From positions 1,659,557 to 1,723,556 of the forward strand of contig KL647305.1 in NCBI GenBank assembly GCA_000727475.1: a stretch of DNA of 64,000 nt. Reading direction: 5' to 3'. Shown one piece after another: positions 47,539-64,000 of this stretch. This stretch comes from Sarcocystis neurona. Lineage: Eukaryota; Apicomplexa; Conoidasida; Eucoccidiorida; Sarcocystidae. Positions within the stretch are counted from its first letter, which is position 1, and the number at the start of each line of letters is the position of its first letter. Position numbers and translations under genes: made by a program. The notes below the pieces were generated by a model. That model did no database searches, was not told where the DNA came from, and saw only the letters and a list, made by a program, of their open reading frames with translations.

Positions 47539-48505
47539 TATTCCTTTCATCTGTGTAAGTTTAGACGGAAGTGATCTACGTTGTGACCACTCCGAAATTG
47601 TGGCACGCCTAGAATGCGTGGTTGCATTAACGTACGAACGCAAACACAGGCGCATTTGCCAGTACCCAAGTGATACGTGGGAGTATACAAGCTTCTCACT
47701 GACATTCTATCACTTTGGAGTACACGACTGTACACATATACATTGATGTGAACACAACAGGAGGTTACCATGCGCTATTGTGTGTAATGGTGTACCCCAC
47801 TGGCTACAGATAGCTCTTGTATCTCAGTCTATCTTCTATAATCGTACGTAGGACAAAATTATAATTTGCGCTCCAGCAGCATATGCTGGCGGTAATTTGA
47901 AACCGTCGGTCATCCAACGATACGTATAAATTACCAAGGTGTCATAGCCAACAGAAGCCGCTCGTCGACGTTACTCCTCGATGCACGGTGTGGCAACGCA
48001 GCAGCGTACGGGCGGCGGCCGCACCAGCTAGTCAACGTGTGTGAGAGTAAATCATCACACAGCAGGAAGGCTGCGCGTAGTGGCCAAAAAGTGGAAGACC
48101 GAGTACACCACCTCGGCGTAATCGGAAACCGACATGTAGAAGGGTTAAACAAACATTCGGTCTTCAGATGTAAGTGTAGATAAATAAAAAAAGTCGCTTG
48201 CGTGGGCTGAGAACCGACACCTTTACAGACGCGAACACAGTGAGAGCAGAGTTTCCGTCTCACAATTAGAGCGAGTGACGAGGACTTCAAAATGCCCACG
48301 AGGTTGTACAAGACCCCACGTGTACAGACACGTGGGCGGATATGTACAGCACGTATGTTCTCCTCTTACACGAAGTGACACATGTAAACGTCAAGGGTAT
48401 CAATTAAGCGGTGGTGTAGCGAGACTGCTATCCAGGTTCGCCGGGTTCGTAAAAATCGAGCAAAACACCAGCGGACAGGTGAAGATCGATTTGCACGTAC
48501 CCAGA
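47539..48505. other. No supported gene
   Basis: Only short frames on both strands, none with motifs or a splice chain. Confidence 0.45.
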
Positions 48506-49385
48506 TTACATGCCTGCAGCGGCTGGAATTAGGTTTTCACAGCAGAGGCTCGCGTACACGCCGGTAACCACAGGCTTCCACATAGGCGCACAGACGCGTA
48601 AATTAAACTCAGCGTGTGTACTCCCAGCAGCGATTTCATATCGTAATACAGATCCACGGACGCCTGTGTCGCCGGGAGACCGACAGACATACATGGTGCC
48701 GATCAAGCCCGTAGGTCGCTGGCAACGGAAAGATGCGTCGTCAAAACCTGACAAGGTCTGCAAAAGTGAAAAAATACGTGCACTCGCGAACAGTTGGTCG
48801 TATATATACGTGTATACATGTCTATACATATAAATATATATATATATATATGCATATATAGGGTAAGCTTGGTCGTCTCGACGTGCAGCAAGCTGCTGGG
48901 GCCGCTTACTAACTGCGCGCATGTCTTGCAAAAGATCTTTCAGTACACGAAGCGAGGTGCAAAAGGAGGGTCAACTCACTAGCAGCAGCAGTGGAAATAT
49001 TCATATTGTGCACAACCTGTAGCGTCACTCTGTCAGCGGGAACAGTGTGCAGTACACAGTACGGAGAGCGCGAGAGCAAGAGGCTTCAACGGCTGGGCAA
49101 ACAGCTGCAGTCGTATCCTTCCCAGCTACGACAGCCGCCGCTCGACGAGCAGCAACGACCACTGTAGCACCAATGAACACGAGCAGCCGCGGCACCGCCA
49201 GGAGCGTAGCCGAGTGCAGGACAAATAGAAGCCCGCGTAAGCCTGTTACCGAGCACCAGCAGCATCAGCAAAGAGATGAGCTCCGGCAGCAGCTGCTGCC
49301 GGAGTTTCTGCAGAATGAGTAGGAAAAGCGGCAACAGGAGCACGAACAGCGGAACTGTCCCACACAAGCGGCACCAAACGAGCAT
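48506..49385 (-). CDS. Possible small secreted cysteine-containing protein
   Basis: The better part is the terminal block 48747-48506. After CTTGTCAG it codes GFDDASFRCQRPTGLIGT, YVCRSPGDTGVRGSVLRYEI and KPVVTGVYASLCCENLIP, ending TAA. A possible first exon, 49385-49248, starts MLVWCRLCGTVPLFVLLLPL, a strong signal-peptide or anchor profile, and ends at CTCG|GTAACA. Direct joining is not shown, and a middle exon (near 48900) may exist. On the plus strand the same DNA at 49047-49319 codes a glutamine- and arginine-rich frame interrupted by TAG at 49320-49322, so strand choice is uncertain for the 5' part. Confidence 0.35.
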
Positions 49386-51487
49386 GGGAAGTGGCTTTCT
49401 CTATTCCACCGGAGTACCAGCAGCTCTAAAAGCGATGAATGTCGAAAACAAAGACACGTACAATAGTACCAGTCGGAGAAGTAGCGCTTTCAGCGAAACT
49501 GAAAAACAAAGCAGTAAGACTCCGGCCCCGTTCGGCATACAACTTAACGTTACGAAGCAAGTAAGACGCACCACCAGTACACTTTCCGGTCAACTCTTTC
49601 TTAAATCTGCATCGTAGTGCAGGAGATGCACATTCCACACATCTACGCCTTTACATAAATGTCTACGCATGTATCTCTACATGTGTGCATACAAATCGTG
49701 TATTCACGCACACGCGCCACGACTATACATATATCTCTACTCATCTGTATCCCTGTGTACACATTACGTGTGTACACGCGTGTGATTATACGCGCTACAA
49801 GTATACACACATTTGCCTATACATACGTGTATAAATATATATATATATATATATGTATTCACTGTATTTAGGTATACTGCAGGAGCTACGCAACTCTGAC
49901 AGGTCAACGTAAAAGCGCTTCCCACTTTCACTGAATGTGTGCATCTCATATGTAGTGTAATACACACGCACATCCATATACGGATATCTGTCTATACTGC
50001 AAGGCACCTCCGACCAGCATCCGGGTTCGACGTCTGTAAATGGGCCTGATGTTAGTGTCTTTCGACTACTGCGGACAGGAGCACTTGCAGGATATACTCG
50101 TTGAATATACTTACACGTAGGGGACGGTATTCTGTTTGTCGTAGAAATTCAGCCTTCAGCGGGGCACGCGCGTCCGCCTGATATAGACGAAGCGCGTCTG
50201 CGTGCATCGAAAAACTGCTGTTGGCTGCTTCATGAAGTATGCCCTCTCCAAAGCCTCATACAGGCTCAGTATGTGTTCTCATTGAACTCGAGATTCACGT
50301 GTGTGCAGCCGTATAATCACGTATTCATGTGTGGGAGCGAGGTATGAGGATACGAATTTCTCGTTATGCATATGCAGCGTGTGACACTAAGAAGTGCGCA
50401 CATGTAGAAGGGTTTGCAGACGGACATTTACTGTATACGTATACCTGCATCCGCACACAGACACCTCTCTACGCGTGCATTCATTATTTACGACTAAAAA
50501 CATTGTCGGTAATAGCAGACGGAGCATCTTCGAACAGCATAAGGGAAAGGTTTTGGCAGCTGTTACGATGGAGCGCCATGAAAGGCGCAAATATGTCCTC
50601 TCTTGAGAACTTACACAATTGTAGTTGATTGGGACGGACACAGCTGAAAGATCGTATTTCAACCGAGCTGATTTCCAAAGTACCTCTAAGGGCACACACA
50701 TGCACAGGCACGAAGGCGCAGAAGTTTCTCGGTATCTATTACAAAACCTCTGCTCAGCAGACAGGTGTGGCGCACGTGCTTAACGAGCACGTCAAGCAGG
50801 CTCAGGCGCCAGTGTCTCTTCCGGGTTCTGTTGTACGAACAGTGGGTGACGACGCCGTAGCGACGAAAAGGCAACCTGACTATAGTATCGAATATCTACA
50901 TCGATATCCGCATACATAAATATGTACATATATATATATGAACACAGTCAAAGGTTTTCTGGAAAGAATCTAGTGAGTCGTGTACTCTTTCCGTTGCATC
51001 GACACTCAGGTCCAAATGCTTTGTGTTGAGCACGTATATATGCTCATGATTCTCACGTGAAACCGCAGTTATCCATAAGTAACCTTCAGCGCACTGGTGA
51101 TTGTTGCCAGTGTGGTTACTGTTGTTTTTGATACACCAGACAAGATCGTATACGCCTTTAGTGGAAAATGTGCTTCGTAATTCACCACCTCCGCACTCGT
51201 GTACAGAGACATACAAAGACGTACATAGGTGTATGAGATATATTGGTTGCAAGGTGGCGTACAATGTACACGGCATACAGCACAGTTGTGGTGTATACGC
51301 GTGTGCATGTGTAAGTACATCATCTCTTGCAACGATGAACAAGCACATATGTACATAGACATTTCTGTACATATGCAGGTGATATCCCACTTGACAAGGG
51401 TAGTGATATACCATCGTAGGTGTCTTTCTCCAGTGTGCTTCTCTTAATCTGTTTCTCCATCTTGGAGAACTCGGTTAGAAGAAGGCC
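49386..51487. other. Repeat-rich intergenic DNA; no supported gene
   Basis: It contains TA runs at 49829-49852 and about 50927-50939 and many ACGT/TGTA palindromes. A plus frame near 50500-50625 (IRERFWQLLRWSAMKGAN) is the only mildly coding-like stretch. A TA run also lies just left, at 48835-48860. The right end is the 3' flank of the cyclophilin gene. Confidence 0.45.
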
Positions 51488-52252
51488 TCAAGAGATCTGC
51501 CCGCAGTCGGTTATCTCAACTAGTCCTTTGGGGTCCCCTGAGTACCTTCCTTGTAGTTCTATCTGACGCACGACCTCTACGCCAGACACAACTTTTCCAA
51601 ATACCACGTGTTTCCCATCAAGCCAGGAGCACGCTACGGTGGTGATGAAAAACTGAGAATTATTGGTTCCAGGGCCTGCGTTAGCCATGGAAAGCAGGAA
51701 GGGTTCGGAGTGCTTCTTTATGAAATTCTCGTCTGCGAAGGATGCACCATATATTGATTCTCCTCCCGTTCCATTCATGCGGGTAATATCGCCCCCTTGA
51801 CACATGAACTGCGGAATTATGCGATGGAATCGTGCTCCCTTGTACCACAATGGTTTGCCCGACATTCCTTTACCCTTCTCTCCGGTGCAGAGACAGCGGA
51901 AATTTTCTGCCGTCTTGGGCACCACATCTTTGAATAACTCCATTTTAATGGTGCCCACTGGCTGTTTGTTGATACTTATATTGAAAAAAACTACAGGATT
52001 ACTCATTGTGTCACCCCTGTTGGTTGCACTGGCTTCGCGCTGATTCTTGGAGAAAAATCTTGTGGAGCTGGTAGGTAGAAACGCACCACCACACCTTGGC
52101 TGGAACGTGGTCAAAAATCCACTCCTGGAGAGCGATGTGAGGAGCTCTGCCCTACCACAAAAATGCTTCGAGTAAGGAGCCCCAGTCGTCAAAAGCAAAG
52201 CGAGCTGGAAAAAAAACGCACAACGTTGGAGCAGCACCAGCGTTGGCCTCAT
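51488..52252 (-). CDS. Cyclophilin-type peptidyl-prolyl cis-trans isomerase, divergent-loop class, with N-terminal extension
   Basis: An intronless 254-codon frame. The cyclophilin domain begins at Met83 (position 52006: [20 protein letters not shown]). It keeps the catalytic and cyclosporin-site residues: Arg in FHRIIP, Phe-Met-x-Gln in [12 protein letters not shown], and Trp-Leu plus His in [11 protein letters not shown] short insertion after TGEKG ([10 protein letters not shown]) marks the divergent-loop class known from plants and some protists. Residues 1-82 are an extension with a hydrophobic stretch ([17 protein letters not shown]) and then a serine/threonine- and arginine-rich part, like a secretory or bipartite plastid leader. 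The internal Met83 would give a cytosolic protein of about 172 residues, the common length. Both starts remain possible. Confidence 0.95.
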   Translation of the reverse strand: MRPTLVLLQRCAFFFQLALLLTTGAPYSKHFCGRAELLTSLSRSGFLTTFQPRCGGAFLPTSSTRFFSKNQREASATNRGDTMSNPVVFFNISINKQPVGTIKMELFKDVVPKTAENFRCLCTGEKGKGMSGKPLWYKGARFHRIIPQFMCQGGDITRMNGTGGESIYGASFADENFIKKHSEPFLLSMANAGPGTNNSQFFITTVACSWLDGKHVVFGKVVSGVEVVRQIELQGRYSGDPKGLVEITDCGQIS

Positions 52253-52630
52253 CCGGACTTCTTGGCGCTGGCATATACAGTTCAGCTGACAAGTTGGGTC
52301 TCAGTGGGCATGAGAGATCAGCAAGCGGGGTGTACAGTTAGGACCCTGCTGGATGCCGTCTTCACTCCGGCGCTGAAGACGACAGGTCTACGTCTCGTGC
52401 TTCGACGGAATTTTTCAGATACTGCATACTGTAATGTGTAACCGGACAGGAGACGCAACGTGTGCACATAAATGTTCAACGGTCGACTTGTCATAGAAAT
52501 AGTAATTTTGGACGCGTAGTCCTCCTGGAACACTACTATTTTATCTACATATCACTATTTAATAAACACCTTTAAAACGCCACGTGTTCAAGTACACAGA
52601 GGTCCCCATCAGTACTGCCGCAAGTGTTTC

Positions 52631-52828
52631 AGGAGAGGGGAAATGGTCCATTACAACGAGGAGCATCGAAGACGGCCCATGTGGGTGCATCACGAATTCG
52701 GCATCGCCCAGAAGATCTTTGATCTCATCACATTGGAGAAATGCAATAAATGCAGATTATTTGTCCCGCCCCTCGCGACGACGTGTGGGCGGTGGTTCCA
52801 CGGAGACGGTGTCAGCACAGAGAGATAG
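52631..52828 (+). CDS. Small unidentified protein or exon
   Basis: A frame opening after CAAGTGTTTCAG contains an ATG at 52643 and codes MVHYNEEHRRRPMWVHHEFG, QKIFDLITLEKCNKCRLFVP and a stop at 52826. It has a CxxC and many aromatic residues, looking more like real protein than its other frames. It could be a whole 61-residue protein or the last exon of a gene to its left. Divergent from cyclophilin. Family unknown; small coccidian mitochondrial subunits have this size, but that is only a thought. Confidence 0.36.
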   Translation, partial: RRGEMVHYNEEHRRRPMWVHHEFGIAQKIFDLITLEKCNKCRLFVPPLATTCGRWFHGDGVSTER

Positions 52829-55216
52829 GTAGCGGGTGCTGGACGGTGTTCTTCTCACTACCAGCACACATGCGTACTAAGGTGTATATTTTTGGGGTGG
52901 CGTCTACAAAGTGTGTTTCAGCATGACTGCGGCTCCCATAGCGTCGTGTCCTTCTTTTCAAAAGGTTGTGAATCGGCAATCCGGCGTATTTATCTTGTTG
53001 GAGTGTCTGTATCTGTGGATGCTGCAGGACACCCTGCTTCGGGAACCGGCGGAGGGGCGCGATCGGCATTCTTGTTTCCTTTATGTAGGCTGTCTTCTTT
53101 GGCAAATAAGCAGCAAAGCACGCTTTTCACCATTTTGTGAATTCTTCTTTATATAAAGCTTTATGTTTCAAGTGGTGTACCGTGTTACCACGCGACTTCT
53201 TGGCAAATCAACGACAAAATCCCTTTCTCTGCGTTTTGTGGGCTTCATGTATAGATACGGCGTTGGGTTTCAACCGTGCAGCGTGGTATTTTCTTCTGAA
53301 TCAAGGTCGGAATAGCCCGCGATTTGCAAAATGGAGGCCGCCGCCTCTGCCGGCGACGTATTCCTCAGCAACGTGAAACACATGTTACGGCTACCACGTT
53401 GCGGTTTTCTGTTGCCCTCAGTGTTCTGAGTTCGCACGATGCCGCATTCATGCATTGCGATCCACTACGACACCGAGGAAGAGAACCCAAAATGAACCTG
53501 CTCGACACATGTGTTCCAAGTCTTTGGCGGCCCTTTTTTTAGCGGCACTTTTGTGCTTCACGCAAATGTGGAACTAGTTAGATGACAAGCATCTGGCAAA
53601 GGCGGAAAAGAGACGGAGTGACAAGAGAGCGTTGTCCTGTTGCGTATGCTTTGCTTCCTGCGGCAGCAGGACGCGCCTGCTCTTTACGGCACGTGCTGTG
53701 TCACTCCACAATAACAAATTCTCAGTTTTGTTTTTTCTCAAGCACAAAGTGGGGAAAAGGATGGGACGACATCGACTGCGTGGACAGCACACTGGTCTCG
53801 ATCACGACTGCACAAAAGTACTTCTTTGTACACAAACGCGCAACTAAAACCACGCACATCTGCAGTGCCAGTTCACCGTCCGTTAAAAAACTACTAGGAC
53901 ATAAAATCGTGGGCAGAAACCACGGGTGCCCTACTGCAGTCTAGTATTCCATCAGAAGAGAAACACGACCTGCGGTGTCCTGCTGATAAAAAGTTGCTGC
54001 TGATAGCCTTTGCGCTGCGGACATCACAGGCTGTGAGGAACTGGCCTAAAACTAGTAGAGTTCTGGCAGAGAGGGAAAAAGTGCGTCCCAATCAGTGTGG
54101 GTTTAGTCGTGGGGAGTGAAGTCCTAGTTTCCTACGACACAAAAAGGGGACTGGCACGACTCGCGTCTATTTCAGATATATATTGCAAATTCGGACCTAT
54201 CAACTTAGCCTTCCTTTCCACTAAACAGTCACGGTTGTACACACGTATACACCACGCATCGTTTTTGCGGGACGGAGAAGTCTTCTGCAACGCGATTCCG
54301 ATGACGGGGTATTGTCGTTGATTTTTAGCGAAGCCATTTCTTTAACATCAGAAGATTGCGCACGGATCATGCTGCAGAGGGACACTGTGAGTGACGCGGC
54401 GTTTTCAAAGTGTCGCACATTCTTTGCGAGTCTTCCTGTGCTGTTCCTCGGGAATCATGCGATCCAGTCGGCGTAGCACACTACGCAGTGTCACTTTGGG
54501 TGTCGGGCAAGCTCTTCATCCAGTCAAGACCTCCATTTGTGCGCATCTCCAAAAAAGCCGTGCAAAATGTTCAGAAGCTCCTCTCTGGTAAACAAATCGA
54601 CCAGTCTGTTCGCAGGTAGTTTTCTCATTGAACCAAGTACGTCTCAGTATTGTCGAATCAGCTGAAGAGAATGCTACTACGAGCTACACAGTTCGGGAAG
54701 GATGTAGTACAAGGTTCCGCAGCGTCGTTTCAGACTAGTGGACGATCTGGTAGAGCAGTCTGACGCTATTCAGTGAAACAATGATGCTTTTCTCGTTGCA
54801 GGAGCTGCAACTTCCAACACTTTACTTCTACTTCTTCTCTTCAACTTCCTTACGCTTGTCGCCGTTCTGCGCACGTCACGTTATCGCCTTTGTGATCAGA
54901 CCCGAACGATAGTAAACAACTGTGCGAACAAGGTGTCCTGCTTGCTCCAGCAATCTCGCTACTAGTATAACTGGTCAGAGCAGTCATGTGGTGGAAATGC
55001 CCAGAACAGTGTACTGCGGTGTAGTGCAAATGCGATCTTTGTTGTTCTACTATTCCGCGACCTACTCTACGTGCAGAGCGATCTCAATTTTTAAAAGTGC
55101 GCTGCAGAGCAACGCCGCGGCGTTTATTCCCGTGTTCGCGGGCCTTCTGCGCAGCGAAGCAACAAGCTGTTTGTCTGACTGAATTCTGCAGTCGCTTACA
55201 CATACGATTGCAGCGA
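52829..55216. other. Mostly unassigned; one exon-like block at 54524-54587
   Basis: A plus-strand 64-base block between CTTCATCCAG and CTCTG|GTAAAC (FVRISKKAVQNVQKLLS) looks exon-like. The frame 54097-54321 (GLARLASISDIYCKFGPINL) may belong with it. No gene model could be built. Confidence 0.3.
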
Positions 55217-56767
55217 ATGCTGGGGCTTACACTCGTTAGTAGTCTTCTAGTGCTGTGTTTGTGCTCGCCGACTGCTTCAGAGGGAGAGCCTTGTTTCTCG
55301 CTGCTGGCACACCGTAAGAGCGTCAAGGTCACCGGTGTGGCATTTGATCGTTATCCACAATTTTTCCGGCACACCAGTGCGTATCTGCGCGTCAGGCCAT
55401 GTCGGCAAATACAGAGGCTGATTAGCGCGCCTTTAGTATCCAACTGCGTAATACTTCGTAGTGTGCCTCCAGCTATCGGTCTTCGGCTCTCACACGGTTT
55501 AAGCACGCACACCTGTAAACGAGAGGAAGACGCGTGCCGAGGAGTCGGCAGAGGAAGATTGTCTCCCGCTGTGACGACCGTTCAAACGAAATGGGAGAGG
55601 GCCGGGGAGAGATGCAGAGAAAGCAGGAGAAGCTCTTCTGAGGCAGTACGGACTGGGCCAGTTGATTCCAGGTCCGCAGGAAGACCGTTGCCCTCTCCGT
55701 GTAGCTGCATTAACGAAAAAAGAAAACCAGTGATGCTGGGTGGGGATCACCTTGCCGGTGATTGTAATCCTGCTTTGTTGAGTGCAACACCAAAAGCGCG
55801 CAGCACGCAAGGAAAGTTCGGGAAGACTCCAACTCGTGATGCTTCGTGTCTGCAATCTGCTGATGTCCCCAAAAAAGGAGCGAGAGTAGGCCTGCAGCGT
55901 CGTCCACCAATTCTTTTCGCTGATATGCTTCTTCGCCAGCTTCAAGAAGATATCAGATCCTCCTCGGATGCACTGAAAGTTGCTTTCCCTAAAAAGTACG
56001 ATCGCGTAACTTTCCGTGAACGTGTGCTGAGCAACCTGCGTCAAAAAGCCATCTGCGCGACGCTAGGAGTTACAGATGATTCTGCTCCCTATGAGGACCT
56101 CAAGCTGTCGGAGTCATGCTCGAAGCTTTCCACCTGCGGATCGCAGACTCCACAAGATGAAGCAGTGATGCAAGATTGGAAAGAGAATGGAAAAGACGAC
56201 ACAATGAATGTGGCTCTACGTGGTAACGGAAAAGAAACGCTCCATTCTCACACCCCTACGAGCAGCACGTATCCGCCTCTGATCCCCTGCAGGGGCAGAC
56301 GTGCGCTCCCCTTGCGTGAAAACGTGCGCACCAGTGACTGTGGTGTAGCCCCAAACAACAGCTCAGTAAGTTCTTCGTATTCAATCAGTGGCTTGAAAAG
56401 TACTGATGCAGCGCCTGCCCATCCTGGCACCAGCAGCGGGGACACAAACGAGGCTCTCGCGTGTAACCGGACGCTAAAAAAATTTCAGTTTGTGGCTGGG
56501 GGACGCTGCGCTGCAGCCTGTCACCGTGCAGATGGGAAAACGCACTCAGCAGTTGCAGCGAGAAAATCCAGCAGGGGGCGACAGACAGCTAGTGAAAGTT
56601 TGCGGGGGGAACTTGGGCTTCACCACCGTTCTGACATAGTCGTGCAACACATTTCTGATTTACAGCGTCGACCGCGGATCTCGCATCCGCCAAGGACCTC
56701 TCAACGACGCAAAAAACTACGGTGCTTACTAGCAGGAAGGGAGCGCAAAAGCTTTTGCCCTGCGTAA
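55217..56767 (+). CDS. Secreted basic protein of unknown function
   Basis: ATG at 55217 opens a clear signal peptide (MLGLTLVSSLLVLCLCSPTA, then SEGEP) in a frame that runs 516 codons to TAA at 56765-56767 without introns. The frame is open further upstream, from 55097, but that would bury the signal peptide. The mature protein is basic and serine-rich with no repeat. A helical stretch sits mid-protein (MLLRQLQEDIRSSSDALKVA, VTFRERVLSNLRQKAICATL). The signal peptide followed by a basic, Ser/Arg-rich region resembles apicoplast bipartite leaders and also many coccidian granule proteins. No domain was recognised. Ends may hide small introns. Confidence 0.65.
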   Translation: MLGLTLVSSLLVLCLCSPTASEGEPCFSLLAHRKSVKVTGVAFDRYPQFFRHTSAYLRVRPCRQIQRLISAPLVSNCVILRSVPPAIGLRLSHGLSTHTCKREEDACRGVGRGRLSPAVTTVQTKWERAGERCRESRRSSSEAVRTGPVDSRSAGRPLPSPCSCINEKRKPVMLGGDHLAGDCNPALLSATPKARSTQGKFGKTPTRDASCLQSADVPKKGARVGLQRRPPILFADMLLRQLQEDIRSSSDALKVAFPKKYDRVTFRERVLSNLRQKAICATLGVTDDSAPYEDLKLSESCSKLSTCGSQTPQDEAVMQDWKENGKDDTMNVALRGNGKETLHSHTPTSSTYPPLIPCRGRRALPLRENVRTSDCGVAPNNSSVSSSYSISGLKSTDAAPAHPGTSSGDTNEALACNRTLKKFQFVAGGRCAAACHRADGKTHSAVAARKSSRGRQTASESLRGELGLHHRSDIVVQHISDLQRRPRISHPPRTSQRRKKLRCLLAGRERKSFCPA

Positions 56768-57552
56768 TCTCCTCCGCGACCATGCACTTTTAACCGGCGA
56801 ATCTGGCTACTAATGAATTACTGGCTTTTCGGCTGGACTTACACCTGATTACAGCTGCTGCTGAATCAGCGACTTCTCGCGAACTGTGGTCGGAACCTCA
56901 CGCTGCACAACACTTAACCGAATGCCTCCACACCTGGTGAAAAGAATGAGAGTCTGGTGGTCCTAGAACAGCGGGCAGTGGAGCCACAGGCCATATTCTT
57001 AGTGGCTGCCCTTCACTTCTACAATTATGGACTTCTGAGTGAACTACTGCACAGTCTGAGAAGGATCAGACTACACTGCCTGTGAGTGAATACTCGCGTC
57101 TATCACAAAAAACTACCAATGAATGCGCGCATACGTATGACCTTAAGTTTCTGATTCGTTTCCTCAGTTCAGGAATTTTAGACGGTGGATCCGCGTGGTA
57201 CCCAACTAAGAGTTCCTCCTAGTTCTTGCGTATCCATCTCTCGGAAAACGTATCCATGCTTCTTGAACCAACTCCCACTCAATGTCAATCCACGCTGAAG
57301 GCCGTGAACAAGAAAAACCGATCTGTGCCTCTTCAAAGCCTACGATATTTTCGTATGATGCGAGTGTGTCTTAAAATCGTTTGTTACAGACACACGCCTG
57401 AGCACGCCCCGACACACCAAAAGATACTCAGCATTCAACCGCGCACTTTGTGGTCCCCAACGATTGCACACACGTTCTTTGTGTACCACACACGTCACTG
57501 CCGTATACGCAGAACTGCTACCCAACCTTCTATGAGGCCTTTGCCCCTTTGA
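56768..57552. other. Convergent intergenic region; no gene seen
   Basis: It lies between the 3' ends of the plus-strand secreted protein and the minus-strand lysyl-tRNA synthetase, and should hold both terminators and poly(A) sites. Open frames are short. Confidence 0.5.
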
Positions 57553-63740
<6,188 letters not shown>

Positions 63741-64000
63741 CTGCAGCAAACCAACGAAGCACACAAAAGTTTGCGAGAGATCGACCGGCAGAGATGAACG
63801 GCGGCGCAGCGAGGGACAACTGAAATAATTAGTAATACGCACGGGTCAATCCGGACACAGAGAGACGGAAGCAGAGAGCCAAGTCAAGAGGAACAGGTGG
63901 CTCGATACACCAGGACTGGTGTTGTAACGTACACAGAGACAGACTTATAGACATCCACATGTAGAGAGATACAGGCAGATAGAAAAGTAGACACGTATGC
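63741..64000. other. KRS intron or 5' region up to the window edge
   Basis: The sequence immediately left of this is an acceptor (TTTGCTGCAG), so this stretch is intron of KRS; no further exon was recognised before the edge. Confidence 0.6.

Noticed and set aside
53331..53429. ATG in good context with a 32-codon frame
   Set aside because: Too short, with no motif or splice partner.

Overview
The window is eukaryotic nuclear DNA. The recognisable genes point to an apicomplexan, most likely a coccidian: a CCp1/CCp2-type adhesive protein (discoidin plus ricin-like lectin modules), an SF-assemblin, a divergent-loop cyclophilin and a lysyl-tRNA synthetase. Genes are cut into short exons by GT-AG introns. 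Intergenic DNA and introns are full of TG/CA, TA and CAG microsatellites, and one protein is extremely alanine-rich. I cannot fix the genus from sequence alone.

Layout. 1-3610 (-): 5' part of the CCp-type gene, running off the left edge. 4554-6691 (-): unidentified short-exon gene. 8121-11894 (-): complete SF-assemblin gene. 13.3-16.7 kb (+): alanine/glutamate-rich tract whose frame is broken by stops. 18.3-25.6 kb (-): a set of short coding blocks, partly linked by phase-consistent splice sites, that looks like one or more unidentified genes with cysteine-containing segments. 26946-36216 (+): large alanine-rich membrane protein. 36.9-40.3 kb: isolated exon-like blocks. 41411-43087 (-): single-exon multi-pass membrane protein. 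44.4-47.5 kb (+): coding-like patches, possibly a decayed gene. 48506-49385 (-): possible small secreted protein. 51488-52252 (-): cyclophilin. 55217-56767 (+): secreted basic protein of unknown function. 57553-63740 (-): lysyl-tRNA synthetase, whose 5' end lies beyond the right edge.

Neighbouring genes show no operon-like or pathway link. Their roles are adhesion in sexual stages (CCp), daughter-bud fibre (SF-assemblin), protein folding (cyclophilin) and translation (KRS). The best supported models are KRS, cyclophilin, SF-assemblin and CCp. In these, every proposed exon joins in phase and the joined protein shows family motifs. Other multi-exon models rest on open frames and splice signals only and are scored low. 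I saw no tRNA, rRNA, CRISPR array or intact transposable element.
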